NCBI GenBank assembly: GCA_900755005.1
Contig: CAAEEX010000117.1
Location: forward strand, 1-12,922
Reading direction: 5' to 3'
Source: an uncultured Collinsella sp.
GTDB taxonomy: Bacteria; Actinomycetota; Coriobacteriia; Coriobacteriales; Coriobacteriaceae
DNA length: 12,922 nt
Of the stretch, positions 1-5,938 are shown one piece after another (the stretch's first letter is position 1; every line of letters begins with the position of its first letter). Under the pieces are notes generated by a model that searched no databases, was not told the origin of the DNA, and worked only from the letters and a program-made list of their open reading frames with translations. The position numbers and the translations under genes are program-made.

Positions 1-12
1 CATCATTGTCGC

Positions 13-53
13 AGCCCCGACCCGCGGTCACGAGCGGGGGCTCCTATCTTTTT
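13..53 (+). terminator. Rho-independent terminator-like hairpin at the window edge
   Basis: AGCCCC (13-18) pairs with GGGGCT (37-42). The loop contains a second small hairpin, GACC-CGC-GGTC (19-29). A T-rich tail, CCTATCTTTTT, follows. This is the form of an intrinsic terminator for a plus-strand gene lying upstream of the window. One reading frame remains open through it, so a coding reading of the region is not formally excluded. Confidence 0.55.
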
Positions 54-54
54 A

Positions 55-237
55 GTGCCCTCGGATTGGGTCATAGTGTCTGTCGACGGGCTAATTGCGT
101 ATATCGATGAGTACTACGGGTTCAAGAGCCAGATTATCGACCACAAGGCGTGGCGGACGGGAAATTCGGATACATCGGCAGAATTCTCATCATATCTGTC
201 GAACTATCAAGAATATCGACGTCATGTTGATGGTTAA
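55..237 (+). CDS. Doubtful short reading frame, possible gene remnant (60 codons)
   Basis: Unrecognised. The frame can be read from a GTG at 55, but it is in fact open back to position 1, so it could also be the 3' end of a gene that starts outside the window. The product is hydrophilic and Tyr/Asp-rich (it contains IAYIDEYYGF), not low-complexity. No Shine-Dalgarno sequence precedes the GTG, and a terminator-like hairpin lies immediately upstream; both argue against an intact gene. It ends 23 nt before the GTG start of the zinc-ribbon/YARHG gene and shares that gene's lower GC, so the two may belong to one acquired segment. It may equally be chance or decayed DNA. Confidence 0.2.
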   Translation: MPSDWVIVSVDGLIAYIDEYYGFKSQIIDHKAWRTGNSDTSAEFSSYLSNYQEYRRHVDG

Positions 238-260
238 AAGACGGATTGAAAGGGGAGACA

Positions 261-1292
261 GTGAAGTGTCCCAAATGTAACGCAGAGATAGAAGAGGGGA
301 CGGTTTACTGCCCCTTTTGTGCTGCGAAAGTATCTTCTGACGTGGGTCGGTCGACCACAGAGAATGAGCGGATACCATTCGATGTCAAGGATAATGCGAA
401 GGGGAGGGCAGAGGCGGAGGATTCTGGCAACGAACTAGGTAAAAGAGTAATTGGGTTAATTGGCGGATTCGATTCAAATAAAATCGTGATAATTGGCCTG
501 GTGGCCGCCATCATTGTTGGCGGCTTTTATGTTTGGAATCGATTCGGGGGCGGGCACCCATCATCAGAATTCACTCAAACCTATCAGCATACGATGTATA
601 AATCGGACGCCGATGAGTTTGAGTCGGAAAACTCAGATGAAAAGGACGAGGCCGACGACGAGGGCGCAACTGAATTAATAGTGGTATCAAATAACTCCGC
701 CGGGTTTCCAGAGATGGTGGTGAATGTCAAGGTGACCGGCTCTTCGACAGAGGCGTTGTCGAAGCCGGAGAATTGGTCCCTGAAAGAAGCGGGTACGAAC
801 GGTGAGCAGGCTTCGACTAACCCCCGGAGTGTTGTAGTTGGTTCGGACGGAGTTTGCAAGCTCGCATATCGATCGACGCTCGGTAGCGATTCGGGTGATA
901 GCCGTACGGTTGTCGTGTCATATATTGATGATCAATCACATAAGGTTATGGATAGCTTTTCCTATTACTGTGATGCGAAGAGTTCGACGGTAGATGGTTA
1001 CTTACTTTCTGAAAGCGACTCACGGCGTTATACCGAGGCGGAGATTAAAGAAATGGGTATGAGCACATGGGAGCTTTGCTTGGCAAGAAATGAAATATAT
1101 GCACGCCATGGTCGCAAGTTCAAGGACGAGAAGATCCAAGAGTATTTCAACAATAAGGATTGGTATGAAGGCATATACTCGCCTGAGGAATTTGATGCGA
1201 TGACATCACCGCTTAATGATATCGAGAGGGCAAATGCCGAAACGATCCAGTCTTACGAACGTGCTATCGGATCTGAGTTTTTAAATCCATAA
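261..1292 (+). CDS. Zinc-ribbon, single-pass membrane protein with C-terminal YARHG domain (343 aa)
   Basis: The chosen start is the GTG at 261, behind AAGGGGAG (249-257). It makes the protein begin MKCPKCNAEI, the usual start of a zinc-ribbon protein; a TTG at 246 would add five residues but has no ribosome site. Domains in order: a zinc ribbon with Cys3, Cys6, Cys17 and Cys20; a polar linker; one transmembrane helix at about 74-92; an acidic Ser/Asp/Glu-rich stretch at about 114-136; a beta-rich Ig-like region at about 137-240 with Cys199 and Cys237, possibly a disulfide; and a C-terminal YARHG domain at about 248-333, with the literal YARHG at 280-284 followed by KDWYEG. The expected topology is ribbon in the cytosol and YARHG domain outside. 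The biochemical role of YARHG is not established, so no function is assigned. The gene is AT-richer than its neighbours, which suggests acquisition. Confidence 0.85.
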   Translation: MKCPKCNAEIEEGTVYCPFCAAKVSSDVGRSTTENERIPFDVKDNAKGRAEAEDSGNELGKRVIGLIGGFDSNKIVIIGLVAAIIVGGFYVWNRFGGGHPSSEFTQTYQHTMYKSDADEFESENSDEKDEADDEGATELIVVSNNSAGFPEMVVNVKVTGSSTEALSKPENWSLKEAGTNGEQASTNPRSVVVGSDGVCKLAYRSTLGSDSGDSRTVVVSYIDDQSHKVMDSFSYYCDAKSSTVDGYLLSESDSRRYTEAEIKEMGMSTWELCLARNEIYARHGRKFKDEKIQEYFNNKDWYEGIYSPEEFDAMTSPLNDIERANAETIQSYERAIGSEFLNP

Positions 1293-1315
1293 CAAAGCTT
1301 GTGGCAAAGACTAGG

Positions 1316-1359
1316 CAAATGAAGAAAACGGGCGCGAGTCCGTCTGACCCGCACCCGTT
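1316..1359 (-). terminator. Intrinsic terminator, probably of trxA
   Basis: Positions 1327-1339 and 1347-1359 form a 13-bp stem with a 7-nt loop. On the minus strand the two imperfect positions become G-U pairs, while on the plus strand they are C-A mismatches, so the hairpin is built for minus-strand RNA. On that strand the stem is followed by TTTCTTCATTTG, a U-rich tail. It lies about 110 nt past the trxA stop. The rest of the 1293-1470 gap contains a 7-bp hairpin (GAGCGGT/ACCGCTC, 1425-1443) without a T tail and nothing else I can name. Confidence 0.55.
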
Positions 1360-1470
1360 CACTGGGGGCTGTTTATGCCTACCATACTATCCGTGGTCGC
1401 ATGCCTTGTGTTTGGCACTCCGGCGAGCGGTGCGAAACCGCTCATGGACGGCAGACAGGTAACAAGCGTA

Positions 1471-1791
1471 TTACAGATGTTTCTCCAGCAGTGCCTGAAG
1501 TCTTGCCTTGGGTAAGGCGCCGACCGAGCGGTCGACCTCCTCGCCGTTCTTAAAGACGATCAGCGTGGGGATGCTCATGACGCCAAACTTCATGGCCAGG
1601 TCCTGGTTGTCATCGACGTTGCACTTGGCCACAGCCAGCTTGCCGGCCAGTTCGTCGGCGACCTCGTCTACGATGGGCGAGAGCGATCGGCAGGGCCCGC
1701 ACCAGGGCGCCCAAAAATCAACAAGTACGGGAAGCTTGCCGCTAACGACGGAATCGAAGTTCTCGGGGGTAATCTGCTTAATGTCAGCCAT
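1471..1791 (-). CDS. trxA: Thioredoxin (106 aa)
   Basis: Small cytosolic dithiol/disulfide oxidoreductase. It reduces protein disulfides and is itself recharged by thioredoxin reductase. The active site WCGPC is at residues 30-34, inside FWAPWCGPC. The cis-proline loop follows as SIPTLIVF with Pro75, then the usual FKNGEEV turn and a C-terminal helix. The length is typical of a single-domain thioredoxin. The reading frame extends further upstream, but the ATG at 1791 is chosen because GGAGGT lies just before it (GGAGGTCACC-ATG) and the product starts at the family's usual point (MADIKQIT). The gene stands alone, divergent from the small protein gene at 1928; no thioredoxin reductase gene is in view. 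A 7-bp hairpin (1810-1826) lies in the presumed 5' leader. Confidence 0.96.
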   Translation of the reverse strand: MADIKQITPENFDSVVSGKLPVLVDFWAPWCGPCRSLSPIVDEVADELAGKLAVAKCNVDDNQDLAMKFGVMSIPTLIVFKNGEEVDRSVGALPKARLQALLEKHL

Positions 1792-1845
1792 GGTGACCTC
1801 CATAATGCGACGCGGCTCGGCCGCGTAAAACTCAGTACGACCGTG

Positions 1846-1851
1846 CTTATA
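1846..1851 (-). promoter_or_regulatory. Candidate -10 box for trxA
   Basis: On the minus strand TATAAG lies 55 nt upstream of the trxA start. No good -35 hexamer sits at 16-18 bp; the nearest TTG-containing words are at poor spacing. This is a weak call based on position and one hexamer. Confidence 0.25.
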
Positions 1852-1893
1852 CCCAACGGCCCGCAAAGCAACCACTCGTGGGCGGCTCTTTTA

Positions 1894-1899
1894 TATAAT
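1894..1899 (+). promoter_or_regulatory. Candidate -10 box (TATAAT) for the gene at 1928
   Basis: A consensus TATAAT inside TATATAAT lies 28 nt before the ATG at 1928. Transcription would start near 1906, downstream of an alternative in-frame ATG at 1898, which therefore cannot be the start if this box is real. The -35 region (ACCACT at the right distance) is poor. Confidence 0.4.
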
Positions 1900-1927
1900 G
1901 GTGGGCACGCAAACGATTGGGGAGCAC

Positions 1928-2503
1928 ATGTCCACGTCACAAAGCCAGAAAAAAGAAGCCATCGCCCAGGCGGCCGAGCAGGAGCTCGCATCGCTTGTGG
2001 GCCGTGGCGTGCGCATCGCAGGAAATGCGTGCTCGCCGATTGTGCTGGTCAAAGGCGATTTGGATGATGCCGAGCGCTCGGGCGGCGAACTTGCCGCCGG
2101 CGCGGATGGTGCCGCATTGCGCAAAGCGCTCGGGGCAATCGGTTACGCGCCCGAAGATTTTTGTGTGCTGGCGAGTGTTGCCGGCGCGGGCGACGGAGCT
2201 GTGACGGTGGGCCACGCCCTGCCGTGCGACCTGTTCCGCGAGGCGCTTGAGGCCTTGGACCCCGAGGCGGTGCTGCTGCTCGATAACAGTGCGGCCGATG
2301 TCATGCGCGAAACCTACGCCGATATGCTCGTGGCGATTGATGACTTCGACACCGCTATGCTCAAGCCCGGCCTGGTCGCCCATGTGCAGGGCCGCCGCGT
2401 GCTCGCGCTCGATGGCTTTGAGGCGGCGCTGACCGACAAAGCGGCCAAGCAGCGCATGTGGGCCTACATCAAGCAGCTGACCCCGTCGGCCGCTCCACTG
2501 TAG
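1928..2503 (+). CDS. Uncharacterised 191-aa protein, faintly like the uracil-DNA glycosylase fold
   Basis: The start at 1928 is chosen because TGGGGAG lies four bases before it and a -10 box overlaps the earlier ATG at 1898. The product is soluble and Ala/Asp/Leu-rich, with no signal peptide or membrane helix. The order of motifs recalls family-4-type UDG proteins: a strand PIVLVKGDLDD; a GGELAAGADGAALRKALGAIGY segment (split here as GGELAAGADG then AALRKALGAIGY) where UDGs have the GxxxxGxxG...L..lGl stretch; then an LFREALEALDPEAVLLL segment like 'L..ql..l.P..vv.lG'. A C-terminal KQRMWAYIKQL helix follows. The catalytic GEAPG-type motif and the four iron-sulfur cysteines of family 4 are not seen, so DNA glycosylase activity is not claimed. 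The assignment is by eye and could be wrong. It is convergent with the kinase gene, 64 bp away. Confidence 0.85.
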   Translation: MSTSQSQKKEAIAQAAEQELASLVGRGVRIAGNACSPIVLVKGDLDDAERSGGELAAGADGAALRKALGAIGYAPEDFCVLASVAGAGDGAVTVGHALPCDLFREALEALDPEAVLLLDNSAADVMRETYADMLVAIDDFDTAMLKPGLVAHVQGRRVLALDGFEAALTDKAAKQRMWAYIKQLTPSAAPL

Positions 2504-2567
2504 CGGATCGGCGCCGGCGAGCGATTGCCTGGCGGGCAAGACACGCCGTAAGATCGGCGCCGTACTT

Positions 2568-3843
2568 CTACATCACGGCGCGCAGCTCAAACCGATCGCC
2601 GTTAATGCGGAACTGGCAGTTGCCGTTCATGCGCTCCACGGCAAGTTTGATGCTCTTGGTCCCAAAGCCGTGGCCCGCATGCTGGGTTACGGGCATGCCG
2701 TCGACCATGCGCGGCGCGCGGTCAAACGTGTTGGAAACTAACAGCAACAGCTGGCCGTCCTCAAGTCGCAGGTCAAGGTCGACGAATCGCTTTCCTTGGG
2801 GTGCGGCGCTTGCAGCGGTGATAGCGTTTTCCAAGGCATTTGAGAGCACGCTAAACAGGTCGGCGTCACCTACGTGGATGGTTTCGGGTACGGCGGCGCG
2901 CAAGTTGGCGGTAATGCCGTTTCTATTGATATCCGAGTTAAATGACGAAAGCGCAATGTTTACGGTCTCGTTGGCGCAGAAGCGGCGTATGGCGGTTCGG
3001 TCGCCGGCTTCGCAGAGCTCATCGATACGTTTGAGCGCCTCGTCGGTGTGGCCCTCCTCAATTAAAGTGGCCAGGCCGCGTAGGAAGTGGCGCATATCGT
3101 GGCGAAGAATCGACAGCTCGCGCCCAGATTGACGCCAGGCCTCGAGCTCTTTGATGGCGGCGCTGTCGCGGGTTTCGAGCATCCAGCGCTCTCGCTCGGC
3201 GGTTTCCTTTTCTTCGTATTCGCGCAGGTAAACGGCAAGAAACATAAGATAGAAGGCACAGAGTGCAAATGCCAAAAACTCAACCGTCACCACCGAGCCC
3301 GAGTGGAACAGCGTGGTGTAGACGTTGGTGGCATAGTCGAAGACGTAATAGACGAGCGGCAGGATTAAAAGGATGCCCAGCTCGGTGGTGCTTTTAATCG
3401 CCAAGCGCGGACCGATGTCGCCGGCCCAATGCAACAGGACGGCAAAGACGGCGAGTGTGGTCGCGATACGCGCCAGATAGTACGCGATCTGCGAATCGGT
3501 TGCGGCAAAGGCGGCGATGCCCATCCAGTTGCTGAACTGGCAGCTCAGATAAGCACTCGTAATGCCGAGCGCGGCAAGCAGCGGGCTCAGGCGGTAGCGC
3601 ACACAGGTAGACGATAAGCGGCAGGTGCACGACAAGTGGATAAACCTGTCGGGCAAATAGTTCGCCGCCAACGACATTGGCGATTGAGAAGGCGGTGCCG
3701 GTCAGAATGGTAACGACCGCCAGCTCGAGCGCATGGCGTCGATTGAGCTCGACGCCGCACAGCGCCGCCGAGGCAAAGACGCCAAAGAGCAGCGTCGTGG
3801 CGTGGTGGATTGCCCAAAGGATCATTTCGACCGGGGAGACCAT
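2568..3843 (-). pseudogene. AgrC-like (HPK10) sensor histidine kinase, interrupted by a frameshift
   Basis: The gene begins at an ATG (3841-3843) overlapping the regulator stop in TGATG, so translation is coupled. The first ~80 codons (MVSPVEMILW...) encode hydrophobic helices in one frame. From about 3606 down, the family sequence continues in another frame (RYRLSPLLAALG...), giving about seven membrane helices in total. Then come a cytosolic coil, an H-box LRHDMRHFL, an N-box (LSNALENAITAA) and a G-box (GHGFGTKSI) of a HATPase_c_5 domain. The break lies at or near CACACA (3600-3605). One extra base, or the loss of one CA unit, explains it; either restores a protein of about 425 residues. 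As read, the full-length receptor cannot be made. An internal start (e.g. ATG 3522-3524) could give a shorter kinase. Sequencing error is a real alternative. All kinase catalytic boxes are intact. Confidence 0.85.
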
Positions 3844-4565
3844 CAGCGCCGCCCGCCCTCGAAGCGCACCGCAAAGTAGGCGTCTTGGAACCCCTGCTTG
3901 CTGCTGCGCGACAGCGGAATGCACGCGCCAGAGCGCATAACGATGTCCGTGCGATCGAAGTGGTCGATGTTGCGCAAGTTGACCTGGTAGCTACGGTGGC
4001 ATTTAAAGAAGGCGGCATTTTGCGCCAAGCGGTCCTCGACGCTGCGGAACGACTCGAGTGCCTCGATATCGCGTCCGTCGCGCAGGTGGAAGACCACGTG
4101 CTTGTTGCGCGCCTCGGCATATTCGATGTCGGACAGGCGCAGGGCGTGGTAGCCAAAGGACGTTTTGATCACGAGCTCGTCGGTTGCCGCGGGGCGCATG
4201 CTCGAAAGCTCGTCGAGTAGCTGTGCCAGGCGTTCGTAAGTCACGGGCTTGAGCAGATAGTCGAAGGCGCGGACCTCGTAGGACTCCAGTGCAAACTCGG
4301 GCGATGAAGTGAGAAACACCAGACGCACGGCGGTGTCGGCCTGGCGCAATTCGCGCGCGGTGTCCATGCCGTTGACGAGCGGCATGATCATGTCGAGCAG
4401 GATGATGTCGGCGCGCGATGCGGCATGGCGGGCCAGCAGGTCCTCGCCGCGCGTGACGAGCGCAACATCGACCGCCGTGCCCGCCTCGATCGACCAACGG
4501 TCGATCATCCGGTGCAGTCTATCTAGAAAAGCGACGTCATCGTCGCAGGCAATAATCTTGAGCAT
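3843..4565 (-). CDS. LytTR-family response regulator, AgrA-like (240 aa)
   Basis: DNA-binding output protein of the two-component pair. The receiver domain (about 1-120) shows the acidic pocket Asp8-Asp9, phospho-acceptor Asp58 in LLDMIMP, Thr86 and Lys106 in LLKP. The LytTR DNA-binding domain (about 135-237) includes LVIKTSFGYHALRLSDIEYAE and FFKCHRSYQVNL (first stretch read in two parts: LVIKTSFGYH and ALRLSDIEYAE). The start at 4563-4565 is supported by AAGGGGG six bases upstream; a longer frame to 4613 lacks this. It precedes the kinase gene with a one-base overlap. Regulators of this type usually bind paired direct repeats and control peptide signalling, bacteriocin or surface genes. No AgrB/AgrD-like genes are in view, so the regulon is unknown. 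Confidence 0.93.
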   Translation of the reverse strand: MLKIIACDDDVAFLDRLHRMIDRWSIEAGTAVDVALVTRGEDLLARHAASRADIILLDMIMPLVNGMDTARELRQADTAVRLVFLTSSPEFALESYEVRAFDYLLKPVTYERLAQLLDELSSMRPAATDELVIKTSFGYHALRLSDIEYAEARNKHVVFHLRDGRDIEALESFRSVEDRLAQNAAFFKCHRSYQVNLRNIDHFDRTDIVMRSGACIPLSRSSKQGFQDAYFAVRFEGGRR

Positions 4566-4772
4566 TCTGAGCCCCCTTAGTAGTTCGATTTTGCCACATT
4601 GGGCGCGGACCACTCGCGGGGGAGCGCCCGTTCGTGCCTCATGGTGCGCAACTCGCGCCGAGCGGTATTGCGGTGGCGAAAGATGCCTCCTGCGCTATCG
4701 AGAGCTCGGCTATCCTCAGCTTGCCAGTTCGAAAATGGACCTGCCGCATGATTGAATCTTTATTTCAACTTT

Positions 4773-4816
4773 ACACCTAGGTTTACAGCTGTCTTGTCAG
4801 CTGTAAACCTAGGTGT
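4773..4816. promoter_or_regulatory. Perfect 19-bp inverted repeat, probable NiaR operator of the nad operon
   Basis: ACACCTAGGTTTACAGCTG (4773-4791) is repeated exactly in reverse complement at 4798-4816, with a 6-nt spacer TCTTGT. Each arm also holds the small palindrome CCTAGG. The repeat lies in front of nadA and over the candidate promoter, and the operon's last gene is the repressor NiaR, so autoregulation by niacin is inferred. I cannot recall the family consensus well enough to claim a match. The remaining bases between the regulator start (4565) and here show no gene. Confidence 0.75.
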
Positions 4817-4822
4817 CATACT
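4794..4822 (+). promoter_or_regulatory. Candidate sigma-70-type promoter of the nad operon
   Basis: TTGTCA (4794-4799) and CATACT (4817-4822) are separated by exactly 17 bp. The right arm of the inverted repeat fills the spacer and the -35 hexamer starts in the repeat's loop, so a bound repressor would block polymerase directly. Transcription would start near 4829, giving a leader of about 30 nt before nadA. Confidence 0.6.
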
Positions 4823-4857
4823 AAAGCCCCAAGATTCGCCAAAAGAGAGGGGCCTTG

Positions 4858-5883
4858 ATGGCACAGAGCGCGAACATGGATGCGTCGGAGCTTGCACGCG
4901 ATATCGCGGCCGGCCTGGCATCGGCAACGACGGCAACGGAGCGCGCGGCATTGGTGCCCGCAGAGCTCGTCGAGGCCATTCAGCAACTTAAAACCCAGCG
5001 CGACGCGGTGATCCTGGCGCACTATTACGTGGCGCCCGAGGTCCAGGCTGTGGCCGATTACGTCGGCGACAGCTTCTACCTGGCTAAGCTCGCCAAGAGC
5101 CTGCCGCAGCAGACCATCGTGCTGTGCGGCGTGGAGTTTATGGGCGAGAGCGCCAAGCTGCTCAACCCCACCAAGACCGTGCTGCTGCCCGAGCCGGGCG
5201 CGGACTGCCCCATGGCTCATATGGTCAAGCGCGAGACGGTCGACGCGGCGCGCACCGAGTACGGCGACGACCTGGCCGTGGTCTGCTACGTCAACTCCAC
5301 GGTCGAGATCAAGAGCTGGAGCGACGTGTGCGTCACCAGCTCCAACGCCGTTAAGATCGTGTCCGAGCTGCCGCAGCAGCATATCCTGTTCATTCCCGAC
5401 CAAAACCTGGGCCGTTTCGTAGCCGAGCAGGTGCCGCAAAAGCACGTCATCCTCAACAACGGCTACTGCCCGCGCCATCACATCATCACCGTCGAGCAGA
5501 TCGTCGACGCGACGGAGGCCCACCCCGACGCGCTCGTGCTGGCGCATCCCGAGTGCAAGGCCGACGTCCTGGCCGAGGCCGACTACATCGGCTCCACCGC
5601 CGGCATTATCAAGTACGCCGAGGAGTCGGACGCGAGCGAGTTCATTATCGTGACGGTCCGCGGTGTGCTCTACGAGCTCGAGCGCCGCTGCCAGGGCACC
5701 GGCAAGAAGTTCTACTTCCCCGCGGTGCAGCCCACCTGCGTCAACATGGATCTCATCACGCTCGAAAAGCTCGTGCGCTGCCTGGAGACGGGTGAGGGCG
5801 AGGTGCAGATCGGCGTGTCGGACGAGGCTGCTGACCAGGCCAAACTTACGCTCGACCGCATGCTCGAGTACGCAGCACGCTAG
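4858..5883 (+). CDS. nadA: Quinolinate synthase NadA (341 aa)
   Basis: Condenses iminoaspartate (from NadB) with dihydroxyacetone phosphate to quinolinate, in the cytosol, using one [4Fe-4S] cluster. The three cluster cysteines of the family are visible: Cys90 in LCGVEFMGE, Cys204 in NGYCPRHH and Cys294 in QPTCVNM. Other family marks are ILAHYYVAPEVQ (51-62), VGDSFYLA, the PGADCPMA stretch, YVNSTVEIK and HPECK. The three pseudo-repeated alpha/beta domains are complete, with an N-terminal extension of about 40 residues. The start at 4858 follows AGAGAGGGG; a TTG one codon earlier is in frame but less likely. First gene of the operon and probably repressed by NiaR. The cluster is oxygen-sensitive, which fits an anaerobe. 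Confidence 0.97.
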   Translation: MAQSANMDASELARDIAAGLASATTATERAALVPAELVEAIQQLKTQRDAVILAHYYVAPEVQAVADYVGDSFYLAKLAKSLPQQTIVLCGVEFMGESAKLLNPTKTVLLPEPGADCPMAHMVKRETVDAARTEYGDDLAVVCYVNSTVEIKSWSDVCVTSSNAVKIVSELPQQHILFIPDQNLGRFVAEQVPQKHVILNNGYCPRHHIITVEQIVDATEAHPDALVLAHPECKADVLAEADYIGSTAGIIKYAEESDASEFIIVTVRGVLYELERRCQGTGKKFYFPAVQPTCVNMDLITLEKLVRCLETGEGEVQIGVSDEAADQAKLTLDRMLEYAAR

Positions 5884-5886
5884 AAC

Positions 5887-5921
5887 AATGTGGCATGAGG
5901 GACGGTTTCTTATGTCACATT
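5887..5921. repeat. REP-like palindrome between nadA and nadB
   Basis: AATGTGGCAT (5887-5896) faces ATGTCACATT (5912-5921), ten pairs with one G-U, around a GAGGGACGGTTTCTT loop. From memory, palindromes with a GGGGACGGTT-type centre and TGTCACATT ends resemble REP elements linked to IS200-like (RAYT) transposases in Firmicutes and Coriobacteria. The match is from recall, not a search. It may also act as an RNA hairpin in the nadA-nadB junction. Confidence 0.5.
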
Positions 5922-5938
5922 CAAGGGAGAGGATTCCT

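Noticed and set aside
2504..2567. Repeated GATCGGCGCCG (2506-2516 and 2552-2562) considered as a terminator or binding site pair
   Set aside because: Direct repeat of 11 bp with a self-complementary core but no T run and no stable stem; too little to call.
4577..4642. 21-codon minus-strand reading frame just upstream of the LytTR regulator, considered as a signal peptide gene
   Set aside because: Product MRHERALPREWSAPNVAKSNY has no hydrophobic segment or AgrD-like form, and no ribosome site precedes it.
4773..4816. Inverted repeat considered as a riboswitch or attenuator
   Set aside because: The candidate promoter overlaps it, so most of it would not be transcribed, and no T run follows.
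5663..5938. Upstream extension of nadB over the end of nadA
   Set aside because: The added residues are Arg/Ser/Ala-rich antisense-like shadow; NadB homology begins only after the GTG at 5939.
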